A stretch of DNA of 64,000 nucleotides from Candidatus Defluviibacterium haderslevense. Its GTDB lineage: Bacteria > Bacteroidota > Bacteroidia > Chitinophagales > Saprospiraceae. The notes under the pieces are model-generated. The model searched no databases and was not told the origin of the DNA. It saw only the letters and a list, made by a program, of their open reading frames with translations. The stretch covers positions 2,927,501-2,991,500 of the forward strand of contig JADJRL010000003.1 in assembly GCA_016712225.1 (NCBI GenBank), read 5' to 3'. The position numbers and the translations under genes are program-made. Within the stretch, counting starts at the first letter, position 1. Each line of letters opens with the position of its first letter. Of this stretch, positions 1 to 8,564 are shown piece after piece.

Positions 1-1
1 T

Positions 2-358
2 ACAAATTTAAAGTTTGAAAATAATGGATTACCAGTTGATACTTCATTAAATGATTTTGGTAGAATAAGTATTACACATCAATCAACTGATTCTTTGAAA
101 TTCAAAGTACCTACACTGCGCAATATTGAGTTTACCTATCCTTATATGCACGATGGACGATTCAAGCGACTTGGTGAAGTGATCCAACATTATGCTTCAG
201 AGATCCAACGACAACCAACGCTTGCAATGCAACTTCAAAAACTCATGCTTTTAAGTTCTAATGATAAAGTGGACTTGATGGCTTTTTTACTGACCTTGAC
301 AGATAAGACGTTTTTGTTTGATCCAAGGCATGGGTATCCATTTGGTCATTACAAATAA
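2..358 (+). CDS. di-haem cytochrome c peroxidase / MauG family, C-terminal fragment
   Basis: The reading frame is open from the window edge, so the gene starts upstream of base 1 and only about 118 C-terminal residues are visible. The stretch KVPTLRNIEFTYPYMHDGRF, followed by an L-x-E-V-I-x-H-Y segment, is the signature of the C-terminal haem domain of bacterial di-haem cytochrome c peroxidases and MauG-like proteins. These are periplasmic enzymes that reduce hydrogen peroxide or oxidise protein-bound substrates. The distal Met of the YMHDGRF motif is present. The CxxCH haem-binding sites would lie upstream and are not seen. The internal TTG at 95 is not a plausible true start. Family assignment is firm; the substrate is unknown. 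Confidence 0.85.
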   Translation, partial: TNLKFENNGLPVDTSLNDFGRISITHQSTDSLKFKVPTLRNIEFTYPYMHDGRFKRLGEVIQHYASEIQRQPTLAMQLQKLMLLSSNDKVDLMAFLLTLTDKTFLFDPRHGYPFGHYK

Positions 359-671
359 CAATTTTTATCTTTTTGTTTCTAAAGCATTCCTGCCAAACCA
401 TGAATGAATTTACAATCCGAATATTTATGTTATGTGATAACAAAATCCGCAATAATTTCAATGAGTGTTATTAAGAGTAAATTATTAAATGTTATTCTGA
501 AAAAAGTACGTAATTGATTTTTGAATTCCTTAGTCGAGGTTTAAATACATATAGGCATTTCGTCTTACTAATTATCCCAATTCAAGAGTATTTGATTAAG
601 TCTAATTTAATAAAGTAATTATTTTTTTGTATATTTGAATACTCATTCATAAAAAATTCATACTCTAAACT
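359..671. other. intergenic region, AT-rich
   Basis: About 310 bases without a convincing gene between the peroxidase fragment and the AraC regulator. The only element I can support is the promoter box at 630-637. No terminator hairpin with a T-run is obvious after the peroxidase gene. Confidence 0.6.
630..637 (+). promoter_or_regulatory. Bacteroidota -7 box upstream of AraC regulator
   Basis: TATATTTG matches the Bacteroidota TAnnTTTG -7 consensus and lies 34 bases before the regulator's ATG. No clear TTTG -33 element is seen at the expected distance. Confidence 0.5.
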
Positions 672-1577
672 ATGAATAAAGAAGATGTTTTACTGATCAA
701 AGATCTTGCTTCCTTTGAGAATCTGGTCAATCAAAACAAACAGTTTTTTGATTTGAATTTGATGGTCATGCCTGGCACTTTGGAGGATAAGCATAAAGAC
801 ATCGATCCTGTGAAAGGTATAAGGGCACTGCGACGGCAGTTTAATTTGATTTACTTATTGACTGAAGGGGAGCATGATGTCATGTTGGGAGCTGACTATA
901 GATGGTTAAAACCCAATGATTTAGTCATCGTGCCTGAGAACATGGTATATGCATCTCAGCACATTAGAAATTGCAAGGGATTTTGTATTCACTTTAAGAC
1001 AGAATTTGTTCAAAATTTAATCAACGGACCTTTAACTGAAGATTTTCCATTTTTTCATTTTGAAGCCGAGCATATCATAAATCTCAATGATAAGGACAGT
1101 CTACTGATTCAACAAGCATTTAAGAATATCATATCTGAGTACCAGTCCACATCAAATGAAAAGGATTCCATACTTCGCAATCTAATACATATATTATTAT
1201 TGAGAATCAGAGAAATTTACAGACCCTATGTAAAGCAATTCATGATGAGCAGTAGCAGAGCCACACGTTTGGCAAATACATTCAAGCACATGTTGGAGCG
1301 AGATTTTATTAAAAACAGATCCGTTCAAAAATATGCCAGTGAATTAAATATAAGCTCAAAATACTTATATGATGTGGTTAAGGCAACATTCGGAAAAACA
1401 CCTCGCGATTTCATTAACGATATGTTATTATTAGAAGCCAAGGTGCAGTTGGGTTCCACTGATAAAACCATTTCAGAAATTGCTTTTGATCTGCAATTTG
1501 ATGATCAAGCACACTTTAGTCACTTCATTAAGCAAAAATCGGGGATGAGCCCTGTTGCCTTAAGGCAAGTACTCTGA
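672..1577 (+). CDS. AraC family transcriptional regulator
   Basis: A 301-residue protein with the usual AraC layout. The N-terminal half is cupin-like (for example the DLVIVPENMVYAS segment near residues 85-97) and probably senses a ligand. The C-terminal ~100 residues carry the double helix-turn-helix, including YASELNISSKYLYDVVKATFG and the second-helix signature EIAFDLQFDDQAHFSHFIKQ followed by G-M-S-P. Such proteins are cytoplasmic activators. The next gene on the same strand encodes a small secreted cupin about 100 bases downstream and is the obvious candidate target, but this is inference from position only. Confidence 0.85.
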   Translation: MNKEDVLLIKDLASFENLVNQNKQFFDLNLMVMPGTLEDKHKDIDPVKGIRALRRQFNLIYLLTEGEHDVMLGADYRWLKPNDLVIVPENMVYASQHIRNCKGFCIHFKTEFVQNLINGPLTEDFPFFHFEAEHIINLNDKDSLLIQQAFKNIISEYQSTSNEKDSILRNLIHILLLRIREIYRPYVKQFMMSSSRATRLANTFKHMLERDFIKNRSVQKYASELNISSKYLYDVVKATFGKTPRDFINDMLLLEAKVQLGSTDKTISEIAFDLQFDDQAHFSHFIKQKSGMSPVALRQVL

Positions 1578-1675
1578 TTTATACATATCTTAACGTAATA
1601 AGTACATAGCCTGTACCTTAATTCGCCAATAGATTTGCATCGTTATTTATTTTATCACCAATTTATTTTAATGTT

Positions 1676-2131
1676 ATGCAAGTCAAGTTATTATTTATTT
1701 CTTTGTTTTATATTGGAAGTTTACTTTCATTTGAGTTTGCTCAAGCTCAAAATCATATGCACGATGAAAAAGCAGCAAAGGTTGATTTTTCTAAACCGGA
1801 TGACGTGCGAACCTTTCCACTTGGAAAAGTGGATCTAGCAAAAATTGGCGGTGCCATGATAGGGCGTGCCGTGTTTCAACCGGGTTGGAAATGGTCTGAA
1901 TCTGTGAAACCTATTGCAAAGACAGAAAGTTGCGAGGCGCCCCATTTTCAATACCATGTTTCCGGAATTCTCAGAATAAAGATGGATGACGGAACTGTTT
2001 TAGACTGTAAGCCTGGTGACGTATCCTATTTACCGATGGGTCATGATGCATGGGTTGTAGGAAAGGAACCTGTTGTGGTTATTGATTTTCATGGAATGTA
2101 TGATTATGCAAAAGCCAATATGAGGAAATAG
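1676..2131 (+). CDS. secreted cupin-domain protein
   Basis: A 151-residue protein. The start at 1676 gives a good signal peptide (MQVKLLFISLFYIGSLLS... ending near AQAQ), so the mature protein is probably periplasmic. The rest is one cupin barrel: PHFQYHVSGILRIKMDDGT followed by a G-D-V-S-Y-L-P-x-G-H-D second motif. The histidines and acidic residue positioned in these motifs could bind metal. A second, overlapping frame beginning at 1635 is a shadow. It lies directly after the AraC regulator, which suggests shared control. The substrate is not recognisable. Confidence 0.7.
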   Translation: MQVKLLFISLFYIGSLLSFEFAQAQNHMHDEKAAKVDFSKPDDVRTFPLGKVDLAKIGGAMIGRAVFQPGWKWSESVKPIAKTESCEAPHFQYHVSGILRIKMDDGTVLDCKPGDVSYLPMGHDAWVVGKEPVVVIDFHGMYDYAKANMRK

Positions 2132-2191
2132 TATTAGGCATTTTATCCGTTTAATCAACAAGTTTAACGGATAACTTGTCTTGTATTAAAG

Positions 2192-2228
2192 GCGCAGTTT
2201 TGCAATTTGTAGGACTGCGCTTTTTTTT
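2192..2228 (+). terminator. rho-independent terminator after cupin gene
   Basis: GCGCAGT pairs with ACTGCGC around a 15-base loop and is followed by eight Ts. A second, weaker hairpin (ATCCGTT with AACGGAT) sits just upstream near 2147-2172. Confidence 0.8.
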
Positions 2229-2265
2229 ATTAGTTTGAAATATTAATTTAGAATAAATACAAAGT

Positions 2266-2826
2266 TTACCCTTTCTTCACGAACTGAGTAAGTATAATAA
2301 TAGTCTGGTCATTAACCTTTCCTTCTATTTGGTTTGTATTATCTGGAACCAGTTTAATTTTCTTGACTATGGTTCCTTTAGGTGCCATGAAGTTAGCCCC
2401 TTTTACATTGAGTACCTGAGTTAGTACGACATTATCTCCATTTTCCAAAACTATGCCATTACAATCCTTATGCACTTCTTTGATTTCATACATGCGTATC
2501 GCGTCATCAATCACAGAATCACTTAATTCGACAGAATTAATAATATCATTAGCCCATTCCTGGTCCTTATAAAGATGTAACAATCTATAAGTAAGTACTT
2601 GTACAGGTGTTTGCTCGCTCCAAATACTTGCTGCCAGACATTGCCAATGGGATGTATCATTTTTATCATTATTTTCAATGCTATTATAACAATAATCACA
2701 AAGGGCAACGATATTGTTCATATCATATCCTTTCTCTGCATTAACTATATATTCATGATTCGGTGCTGTCAGACTGCACAATTCACATAGATCCCCGCAA
2801 CGTTCTTTTAATTTGTCATTATTCAT
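2266..2826 (-). CDS. PhnA-domain protein (YjdM-like)
   Basis: A 186-residue protein. The N-terminal 50 residues contain two CxxC pairs (C-E-L-C and C-D-Y-C), consistent with a zinc ribbon. The C-terminal ~70 residues match the PhnA domain, with an NGIVLENGDNVVLTQ segment, a V-K-G turn, a G-T-I-V-K-K-I motif and a final F-V-K-K-G. Despite the historical name, PhnA proteins are not established phosphonate enzymes; the role is uncertain. The gene stands alone, convergent with the cupin gene across a terminator. The middle region (residues ~60-110) is longer than in the short E. coli homologue. Confidence 0.75.
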   Translation of the reverse strand: MNNDKLKERCGDLCELCSLTAPNHEYIVNAEKGYDMNNIVALCDYCYNSIENNDKNDTSHWQCLAASIWSEQTPVQVLTYRLLHLYKDQEWANDIINSVELSDSVIDDAIRMYEIKEVHKDCNGIVLENGDNVVLTQVLNVKGANFMAPKGTIVKKIKLVPDNTNQIEGKVNDQTIIILTQFVKKG

Positions 2827-3276
2827 AGGAGCAAAGATAATATATTTTGCTTAGTTCTTGTTTTAGTTCTTAAGATTATGAATAACAAAGGTAGGCTTCT
2901 TTAGAAAATTAAGAAGTTTTTGTTGTTTTTCAGATTTTGTGTATTATTCTAGATACAATTGCAAATTCAATAAATGGAATGGTTGATTGTTTTATTAGTA
3001 GACGCAACTGGTATTTGTAATTTTCAACTTCAAATGGATTCAATTTTACATATCTTTACAAAATATAAATGTTCGAATTCTGTAATCATCAGTTTCAGAT
3101 TGTAATAAAATTTAGTATGTTTCCAATTAGGTAAGATTAAAATAGGGAAAGGTCAAATTTTTAGAGGACTTTACTATTATAGAATTGGAAATAAAGTATA
3201 ATCTTATGATCAGAACCAGATATCATTTTTTAAATATTAACAAACAGAATAAATGGGATAATTATTAATTCTTCTT
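2827..3276. other. intergenic region between divergent genes
   Basis: About 450 bases with no credible gene. On the minus strand a TATCTTTG box (2832-2839) lies only 6 bases from the PhnA-like ATG, so that transcript would have almost no leader. On the plus strand I see no clear TAnnTTTG box directly before the sulfatase. The rest is plain AT-rich sequence. Confidence 0.5.
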
Positions 3277-4887
3277 ATGTTAATTATGGTTAAATTATAT
3301 TTTATGACTAGAATATTTTACTTTTTTATTATTTATGTTTTTAGTTTTAATGTCCAATCTCAACGCAATGTAATCCTTATTATCGCTGACGATATTGGTA
3401 CAGATTATTTTGGATTTTATGAAGATGGTAAAGATACTGTTGATGTCCCAAATATTCGTGGCTTATTAAAAAAAGGGATTCGTTTTTCAAATGCTATGTC
3501 AAATCCTGTCTGTTCATCAACACGTGCAGGAATACTCACGGGTCGTTATAGTTTTCGAACAAAAGTTGGTGGAATAGTCGGCGGTGAAGGTGGATCGAAC
3601 CCCTTGGATACTTCAGAGATAACAATTGCAAGGTTATTGGACATATTTAATCCAAATATTGCGAAGGCCAATATAGGAAAGTGGCACTTACATCAAGCCA
3701 TGCCTATCGCTAATCTAAAATTTCCCAATGTTCTTGGTTATAACCATTACGAAGGTGGATTTATCGGCCAGTTGACGAGTTATACCAATTGGACTAAACA
3801 TACAAATGGTATCGCAAGTACAATTACTAATTATGCGACTTCTGAGAATGTTGACAATGCAGTCAGTTGGATCAAACTACAAAAAGCCAATCCTTTTTTT
3901 CTTTGGTTGGCTTTTAATGCACCCCATGCACCATATCATTTGCCACCAGCGAATTTGCATAAATATTCTAATTTAAGTGGAACCAATCAGGATATCATGC
4001 AGAATCCAAAATCGTATTTCAAAGCGGCAATGCAAGCTATGGATACTGAACTGGGAAGGTTGATTGATTCACTTAGAGTAATGAATAGATTAGATAGTAC
4101 TGACTTTATTTTTATTGGTGATAATGGGAATGAAATCAGAACGGTTCAGATTGTCGATAGCGACAGAGCCAAGGGAACAATCTATCAATATGGAGTTCAT
4201 GTGCCATTTATAATTGCTGGGCCATCCGTTGTAGATCCAAACAGGACAAGTAATGCATTAGTTAATACAGTTGATATTTTTGCTACAGTTCTTGAATTAT
4301 TTGGCATGAGTAATTGGTCATTACTAATTCAACCAAACAAGCCGGTGGATAGTAAAAGTATCTTACCAATTTTAAAAAATACAAATACTGAAATTCGTCC
4401 ATGGTCTTTCTGTGAAATATTTAGACTTATGCCGGATTCCCGAGATGGAAAAGCCATACGAAATTTTGACTACAAATTATTTCGCTTTGATGATGGAAGA
4501 CAAGAATTTTATCATTTGAAGAATGATCCAGAAGAACATGTAGATTTACTTAAAGGATCATGGAATAATGAAGATGTAGCGAACTATTATTATTTGTGTA
4601 ATGAAATGACCAATTTATTAGGAACAGGTAATCTATGTAAACAAGTAGTAGGAATACAAGTTATTCATACATTAAATAAGTTTGCTTATCCAAATCCTTT
4701 TATTTCGCAAATACATGTATTTCCAGAATATGAAAGGGATTTATTTCATTTGATCAATGGAATGGGTCAGAGTGTTTTTATTGGAAATGATATTATACAT
4801 CAAGATTTTTCAAATCTCCCAAAAGGATTGTACGTCTTGAAGAATGTAAATATTAGAAATCAAACTATAAAACTCCTTAAGGAATAA
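3277..4887 (+). CDS. secreted sulfatase with T9SS sorting domain
   Basis: A 536-residue protein (alternative ATGs at 3286 and 3304 give a neater signal peptide ending near NVQSQ). It then reads IIADDIGTDYFGFY, the N-terminal metal-binding Asp pair of sulfatases (D38, D39), and NPVCSSTRAGILTGR, the formylglycine site with C79. Downstream are GKWHLH and the FIGDNGNE metal-binding motif. The last ~80 residues (FAYPNPF... to KLLKE) resemble a type A T9SS C-terminal domain, so the enzyme is probably exported and attached to or released from the cell surface to desulfate sulfated glycans or esters. The position two after the Cys is Ser instead of the usual Pro. Substrate unknown. Confidence 0.85.
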   Translation: MLIMVKLYFMTRIFYFFIIYVFSFNVQSQRNVILIIADDIGTDYFGFYEDGKDTVDVPNIRGLLKKGIRFSNAMSNPVCSSTRAGILTGRYSFRTKVGGIVGGEGGSNPLDTSEITIARLLDIFNPNIAKANIGKWHLHQAMPIANLKFPNVLGYNHYEGGFIGQLTSYTNWTKHTNGIASTITNYATSENVDNAVSWIKLQKANPFFLWLAFNAPHAPYHLPPANLHKYSNLSGTNQDIMQNPKSYFKAAMQAMDTELGRLIDSLRVMNRLDSTDFIFIGDNGNEIRTVQIVDSDRAKGTIYQYGVHVPFIIAGPSVVDPNRTSNALVNTVDIFATVLELFGMSNWSLLIQPNKPVDSKSILPILKNTNTEIRPWSFCEIFRLMPDSRDGKAIRNFDYKLFRFDDGRQEFYHLKNDPEEHVDLLKGSWNNEDVANYYYLCNEMTNLLGTGNLCKQVVGIQVIHTLNKFAYPNPFISQIHVFPEYERDLFHLINGMGQSVFIGNDIIHQDFSNLPKGLYVLKNVNIRNQTIKLLKE

Positions 4888-4937
4888 TATCTTTGTTCTT
4901 AAAATAATTTTTTAAATCATAATTTAATTGGATTGAA

Positions 4938-6299
4938 ATGAGACATATTTTTATATTAAGTTTTGTACTTCTTCATTATTTTAATACTATGGGACAAACT
5001 AATCCTGCAATAACTGCATGGATCCAGAATTCCACTAACATTATGGGGCGTCATTATGTCAAAGGTAATTCGACACCGATTAATGATAATGTGTTAGCCA
5101 ATGTACAGTCTGTTAAATATTCAGCAACCTCGGTTTACATCGCCACAAATGGAATTCCGGCTTATATTACAGGCCCATTTTTAGATGGCAATCCATCTAT
5201 TGCAACAGCGCAAAATGCAATATTTAAGTTTACCTTAAGCCCAATTAAAAATGCTGGTACACCAATCAATACAACAGGAGGAAACATTGGAATCTTTATA
5301 AATGGTGTAGCCATGTTTGATTATAGAGATGGTGTTTCTTGGCAAAACTCAACCAAATCACTTAAAGGTGGTCCCCTCGGAGGAATGGGAGATGGTATGT
5401 GGAATAGAGATGCTGTAGTGGGAGAAAGACTGGGTTTCGATTGTTCGAAAGCTCATCCTGCTATGGGAAATTATCATCACCATCAGAATCCCAGTGCTTT
5501 TAAATTAGATTTAAATGTGATTAGTACAGTTTGTAATTTATATGATTCAGATGGATTGTATGTCATCGATAGTACTAAGCATTCGCCGTTGATTGGATTT
5601 GCGTATGATGGGTTCCCTGTGTATGGAGCCTATGCTTATAAGAATCTGGATGGAACTGGTGGTGTTGTACGGATGAAATCAAGTTTTAAACTCCGGAAAA
5701 TAAGTCAAAGAAATACCTCTTCAACTGGCGGCTCGGTTACACCGGGTCCTGATGTAAGTGCCACCTATCCACTGGGGTATTTTAGAGAAGATTATGAATA
5801 CATTCCAACTTCAGCTACTACCCCTGATTTTCTGGATGAACATAATGGGAGAGTATGTGTAACACCTGAATATCCAAAAGGGATATATTGTTATTTTGCG
5901 ACCGTTGATGAAGGTTGGAATTCAGCTTATCCTTATTTGATTGGACCTACTTTCTATGGTGTGCGCACTCCTGCGAAAGTTACTTCAATAACAGAGGCGG
6001 TTACAACTTATATTCCTTCACCTACAGGCTTTTCCAATCAAAGCAAAGAGGAAATTGATTTACAGGTTTTTCCTAATCCGTCCAATGAGTTTTTAGCGGT
6101 CCAACTAAATGGAATTTCAACTGATAATTTAAGAATTGAATTAATGGATAGGTATGGAAAAATTTTAAAATCTGAAATGATTTATCAAGGAAGTACCATT
6201 GCATATTTTGACACTAGAACATTGTATTCTGGTATATATTTTGTTCGCCTAAAGAAAAATAAAGATTACCTGATAAAGAAAATTGAAATGATTAAATAG
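4938..6299 (+). CDS. secreted YHYH-domain protein with T9SS sorting domain
   Basis: A 453-residue protein with a signal peptide (cleavage near TMGQT). The core is a YHYH domain: a G-x-x-x-D-x-S-K-A-H-P segment, then GNYHHHQNP, and later the conserved GFAYDGFPVYGAY. The C-terminal ~85 residues start at LQVFPNPSNEF and end in a basic KKIEMIK, a classic type A T9SS domain. The biochemical role of YHYH domains is not established. It follows the sulfatase by 50 bases on the same strand, so the two are likely co-transcribed and may act on the same extracellular material; that link is inference. Confidence 0.85.
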   Translation: MRHIFILSFVLLHYFNTMGQTNPAITAWIQNSTNIMGRHYVKGNSTPINDNVLANVQSVKYSATSVYIATNGIPAYITGPFLDGNPSIATAQNAIFKFTLSPIKNAGTPINTTGGNIGIFINGVAMFDYRDGVSWQNSTKSLKGGPLGGMGDGMWNRDAVVGERLGFDCSKAHPAMGNYHHHQNPSAFKLDLNVISTVCNLYDSDGLYVIDSTKHSPLIGFAYDGFPVYGAYAYKNLDGTGGVVRMKSSFKLRKISQRNTSSTGGSVTPGPDVSATYPLGYFREDYEYIPTSATTPDFLDEHNGRVCVTPEYPKGIYCYFATVDEGWNSAYPYLIGPTFYGVRTPAKVTSITEAVTTYIPSPTGFSNQSKEEIDLQVFPNPSNEFLAVQLNGISTDNLRIELMDRYGKILKSEMIYQGSTIAYFDTRTLYSGIYFVRLKKNKDYLIKKIEMIK

Positions 6300-6532
6300 T
6301 CAGTGGTGAATTAATTTACGATTTATTTTATATAAAGTAATAATGTCTTTTTGTAAAATTTGAAATGTTTTTTTAAAAAAATTTGATTGTTGCATAGTGA
6401 GGATTACTTGATGATTGCGGACTCTTATGATTAATCATTTTTAGTTAAAGTTGCATTAATTTTATGTTGATAGTAATAATGTATGTAATTTTAATTCTCG
6501 GATCAATTTATCGTTCATTTAAATGTTTGCAA

Positions 6533-7660
6533 ATGTACCAAAGTAGACAACTTCTGATTTCATTTTTAACTCTAATACTAAGTATTCTTAGTTTTTTCAT
6601 TGTGAATGCCCAAATGTTAAAACTGCCAGATGGAGGCACAAATTACAAATGCAGTATCGGCAGAACCATTGGTTTAACTCAGATTGACATGACCTGGAAT
6701 TCCCCGGGTGTCAAAGGCCGTGAAGGCAAAGTCTGGGGTGATCTGGTATATTATGGTTTTTCAGTACTTGGCTACGGTTCGAATGTGGAGTCTCCATGGC
6801 GTGCAGGTGCAGATGAGAACACAACCATTTCATTTACCACTGATGTAAGTATAAATGGCAAGAACTTAGCTGCCGGCAAATATGGATTTTTTATTGCCGT
6901 TTATCCAGATTCTTGTGTTTTGATTTTCAATAGAAATTCCCAAGCATGGGGAAGTTATTTTTATAATAAAGATTTGGATGTTCTAAGAGTATCCACTCGA
7001 CAAAATAAAGATGTAAAAGACAGTAAAGAGCGACTGGAATATGTCTTTGAAAATCAAACAGAAAACTCAGTTGAAATCGCTTTGTTATGGGAACATTGGC
7101 GCATTCCCATGAAGGTAGAAGTTGAATTGACAAAAACTACTCTGGCTTCCATTAGAACCCAACTCAGCAGCGGAATGGGTTTTGATCCTCCAAGTCTTGA
7201 AGCGGGTGCTAATTGGTGTTTAAATCATAATATCAATTTCGATGAAGCATTGAATTGGATTAACTCTGCAACCAATCCAAATTTGGGTGGTGTTAGAACA
7301 TTCAAGGCACTTTCTACACATGCTGGTTTATTAGGTAAAACGGGGAAGCAAGCAGAAGCTGATAAAATGATGGCGGAAGCTATTGAGTTAGGCGGTGCTA
7401 TTGATTTACATCAGTACGGAAGAAGTTTGTTGAATCAAAAAAAATATCAGGAAGCCATGATCGTATTCGAAAAGAATTTCAAAAAACATGCCGGGGCTTG
7501 GCCAACCAATGTAGGCATGATGCGCGGCTATTCTGCTCTTGGTAATTTGAAAAAAGCCTTGGAGCATGGTAAAGTAGCACTCACCCAAGCGCCTACACCA
7601 GAAGATAAGAAGAATATGGAAGGCTTGATTAAAACTTTGGAAGGAGGAAAGGCATTGTAA
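6533..7660 (+). CDS. DUF2911 protein with TPR tail, exported
   Basis: Starting at the ATG at 6533 gives 375 residues and a convincing signal peptide (MYQSRQLLISFLTLILSILS, ending near VNAQ). An upstream ATG at 6464 adds 23 less likely residues. Residues ~35-155 form the DUF2911 domain, with GKVWGDLVYYG, P-W-R-A-G-A-D-E and LAAGKYGFFI. The C-terminal ~130 residues are helical TPR-like repeats (A-D-K-M-M-A-E-A and QEAMIVFEKNFKKH). Such DUF2911-TPR fusions are common in Bacteroidota and have no assigned function. It probably sits in the periplasm. Confidence 0.75.
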   Translation: MYQSRQLLISFLTLILSILSFFIVNAQMLKLPDGGTNYKCSIGRTIGLTQIDMTWNSPGVKGREGKVWGDLVYYGFSVLGYGSNVESPWRAGADENTTISFTTDVSINGKNLAAGKYGFFIAVYPDSCVLIFNRNSQAWGSYFYNKDLDVLRVSTRQNKDVKDSKERLEYVFENQTENSVEIALLWEHWRIPMKVEVELTKTTLASIRTQLSSGMGFDPPSLEAGANWCLNHNINFDEALNWINSATNPNLGGVRTFKALSTHAGLLGKTGKQAEADKMMAEAIELGGAIDLHQYGRSLLNQKKYQEAMIVFEKNFKKHAGAWPTNVGMMRGYSALGNLKKALEHGKVALTQAPTPEDKKNMEGLIKTLEGGKAL

Positions 7661-7731
7661 GCTAGTTTATTTGAAAGTTTTTATAAGTCAGAAGTTATAT
7701 AATTTCAAAATAGGTTTATGATCTATATGTA

Positions 7732-8355
7732 ATGAAAAAAAGAAGGTATTTGAAATTTTCATTTGGGATAATTAGTTTGACTTTATTGCCATTATTTTGT
7801 ATTATTTATTTATTTATTTTCGAGTAATGTTTTTGAATCCATTAAGGGAATAGATATGGGTAAAATTTCTGCCGATGAGTTGGATAGATTTTTCCATATG
7901 ATATAAATAAATTTAGAAACTATAAGAAAGTAATTTTGAATGGAAATGACAAAGAAGATTTCAATAGCTTAGAAATTGCTCGCTCATTAATTAAAAATTT
8001 GTGGATGTCCAAGGATACAATTAATGGAATTCATATTACTTTGATTGAACATGTTAGATTTTGGGCATTCATCAGAATCTTAGACATTATAAAAGATGAA
8101 AAAGTGGAATACTACATATGGGAGAAGAATAACTTTTGGATTTATTATAAGGAGCCATTGAGTACTGAGGTCTCTGATTTTTTTGGTAATTGTATTATTG
8201 GTGGATCTTACATTTCAATTGAAAAAGTAAATCGAAATAATCTACTTCAAGAACAAACACAAAGTTCTTTTTTTCTATTAAAATTGTTTTGGTTGCCTCT
8301 AATGCTCTTTGCTTGTTTGATATGGATCAATTTTCAACAATTAAAATATGTTTAA
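7732..8355 (+). pseudogene. small membrane protein gene (ExbD-like?) with two frameshifts
   Basis: Three overlapping frames read as one protein. Frame 1 from ATG 7732 encodes a transmembrane start (MKKRRYLKFSFGIISLTLLP) and stops at 7827 just after an ATTT tetranucleotide run (7804-7819). Frame 2 carries SSNVFESIKGIDMGKISADE until 7906. Frame 1 resumes at the T run 7889-7893 with PYDINKFRNYKKVILNG and continues 140 residues to a C-terminal membrane helix (LFWLPLMLFACLIWI). Loss of one ATTT unit and gain of one T would give one ~205-residue protein. The middle (GIHITL, RILDIIKDEKVEYYIWE) faintly resembles ExbD-like proteins. It may be a decayed gene or contain sequencing errors. Confidence 0.5.
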
Positions 8356-8475
8356 ATCTTTTTAACGATTTCTTATCTATATTTTTATAAATCTAGTTTT
8401 AATTTAGATTAACAGACGATCGATATCTTGATATTAGCCATTATATTAAAGAAGTAAATTTCTAGTCCTTGAAAA

Positions 8476-8493
8476 ATCACCCATATGGGTGAT
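8476..8493. promoter_or_regulatory. 18-bp perfect palindrome upstream of esterase gene
   Basis: ATCACCCATATGGGTGAT is identical to its reverse complement. It lies 72 bases before the esterase ATG and about 20 bases before a degenerate promoter-like CAACTTTG (8513-8520). It could be an operator for a dimeric regulator or a small hairpin. No function is shown. Confidence 0.35.
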
Positions 8494-8564
8494 CCATTCA
8501 TGAAAATGTCAGCTCAACTTTGCAGGGTTATTTTTTTCTTGAATTTTTAACAAGCGTTAGAATT

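Noticed and set aside
1635..1838. Frame of 67 residues overlapping the cupin start
   Set aside because: It is in another frame of the cupin gene and has no domain. The cupin frame has both signal peptide and motif support.
3060..3100. tRNA-like GTTCGAATTC near 3070
   Set aside because: No acceptor stem, anticodon arm or CCA context can be drawn around it. It is a chance match in AT-rich DNA.
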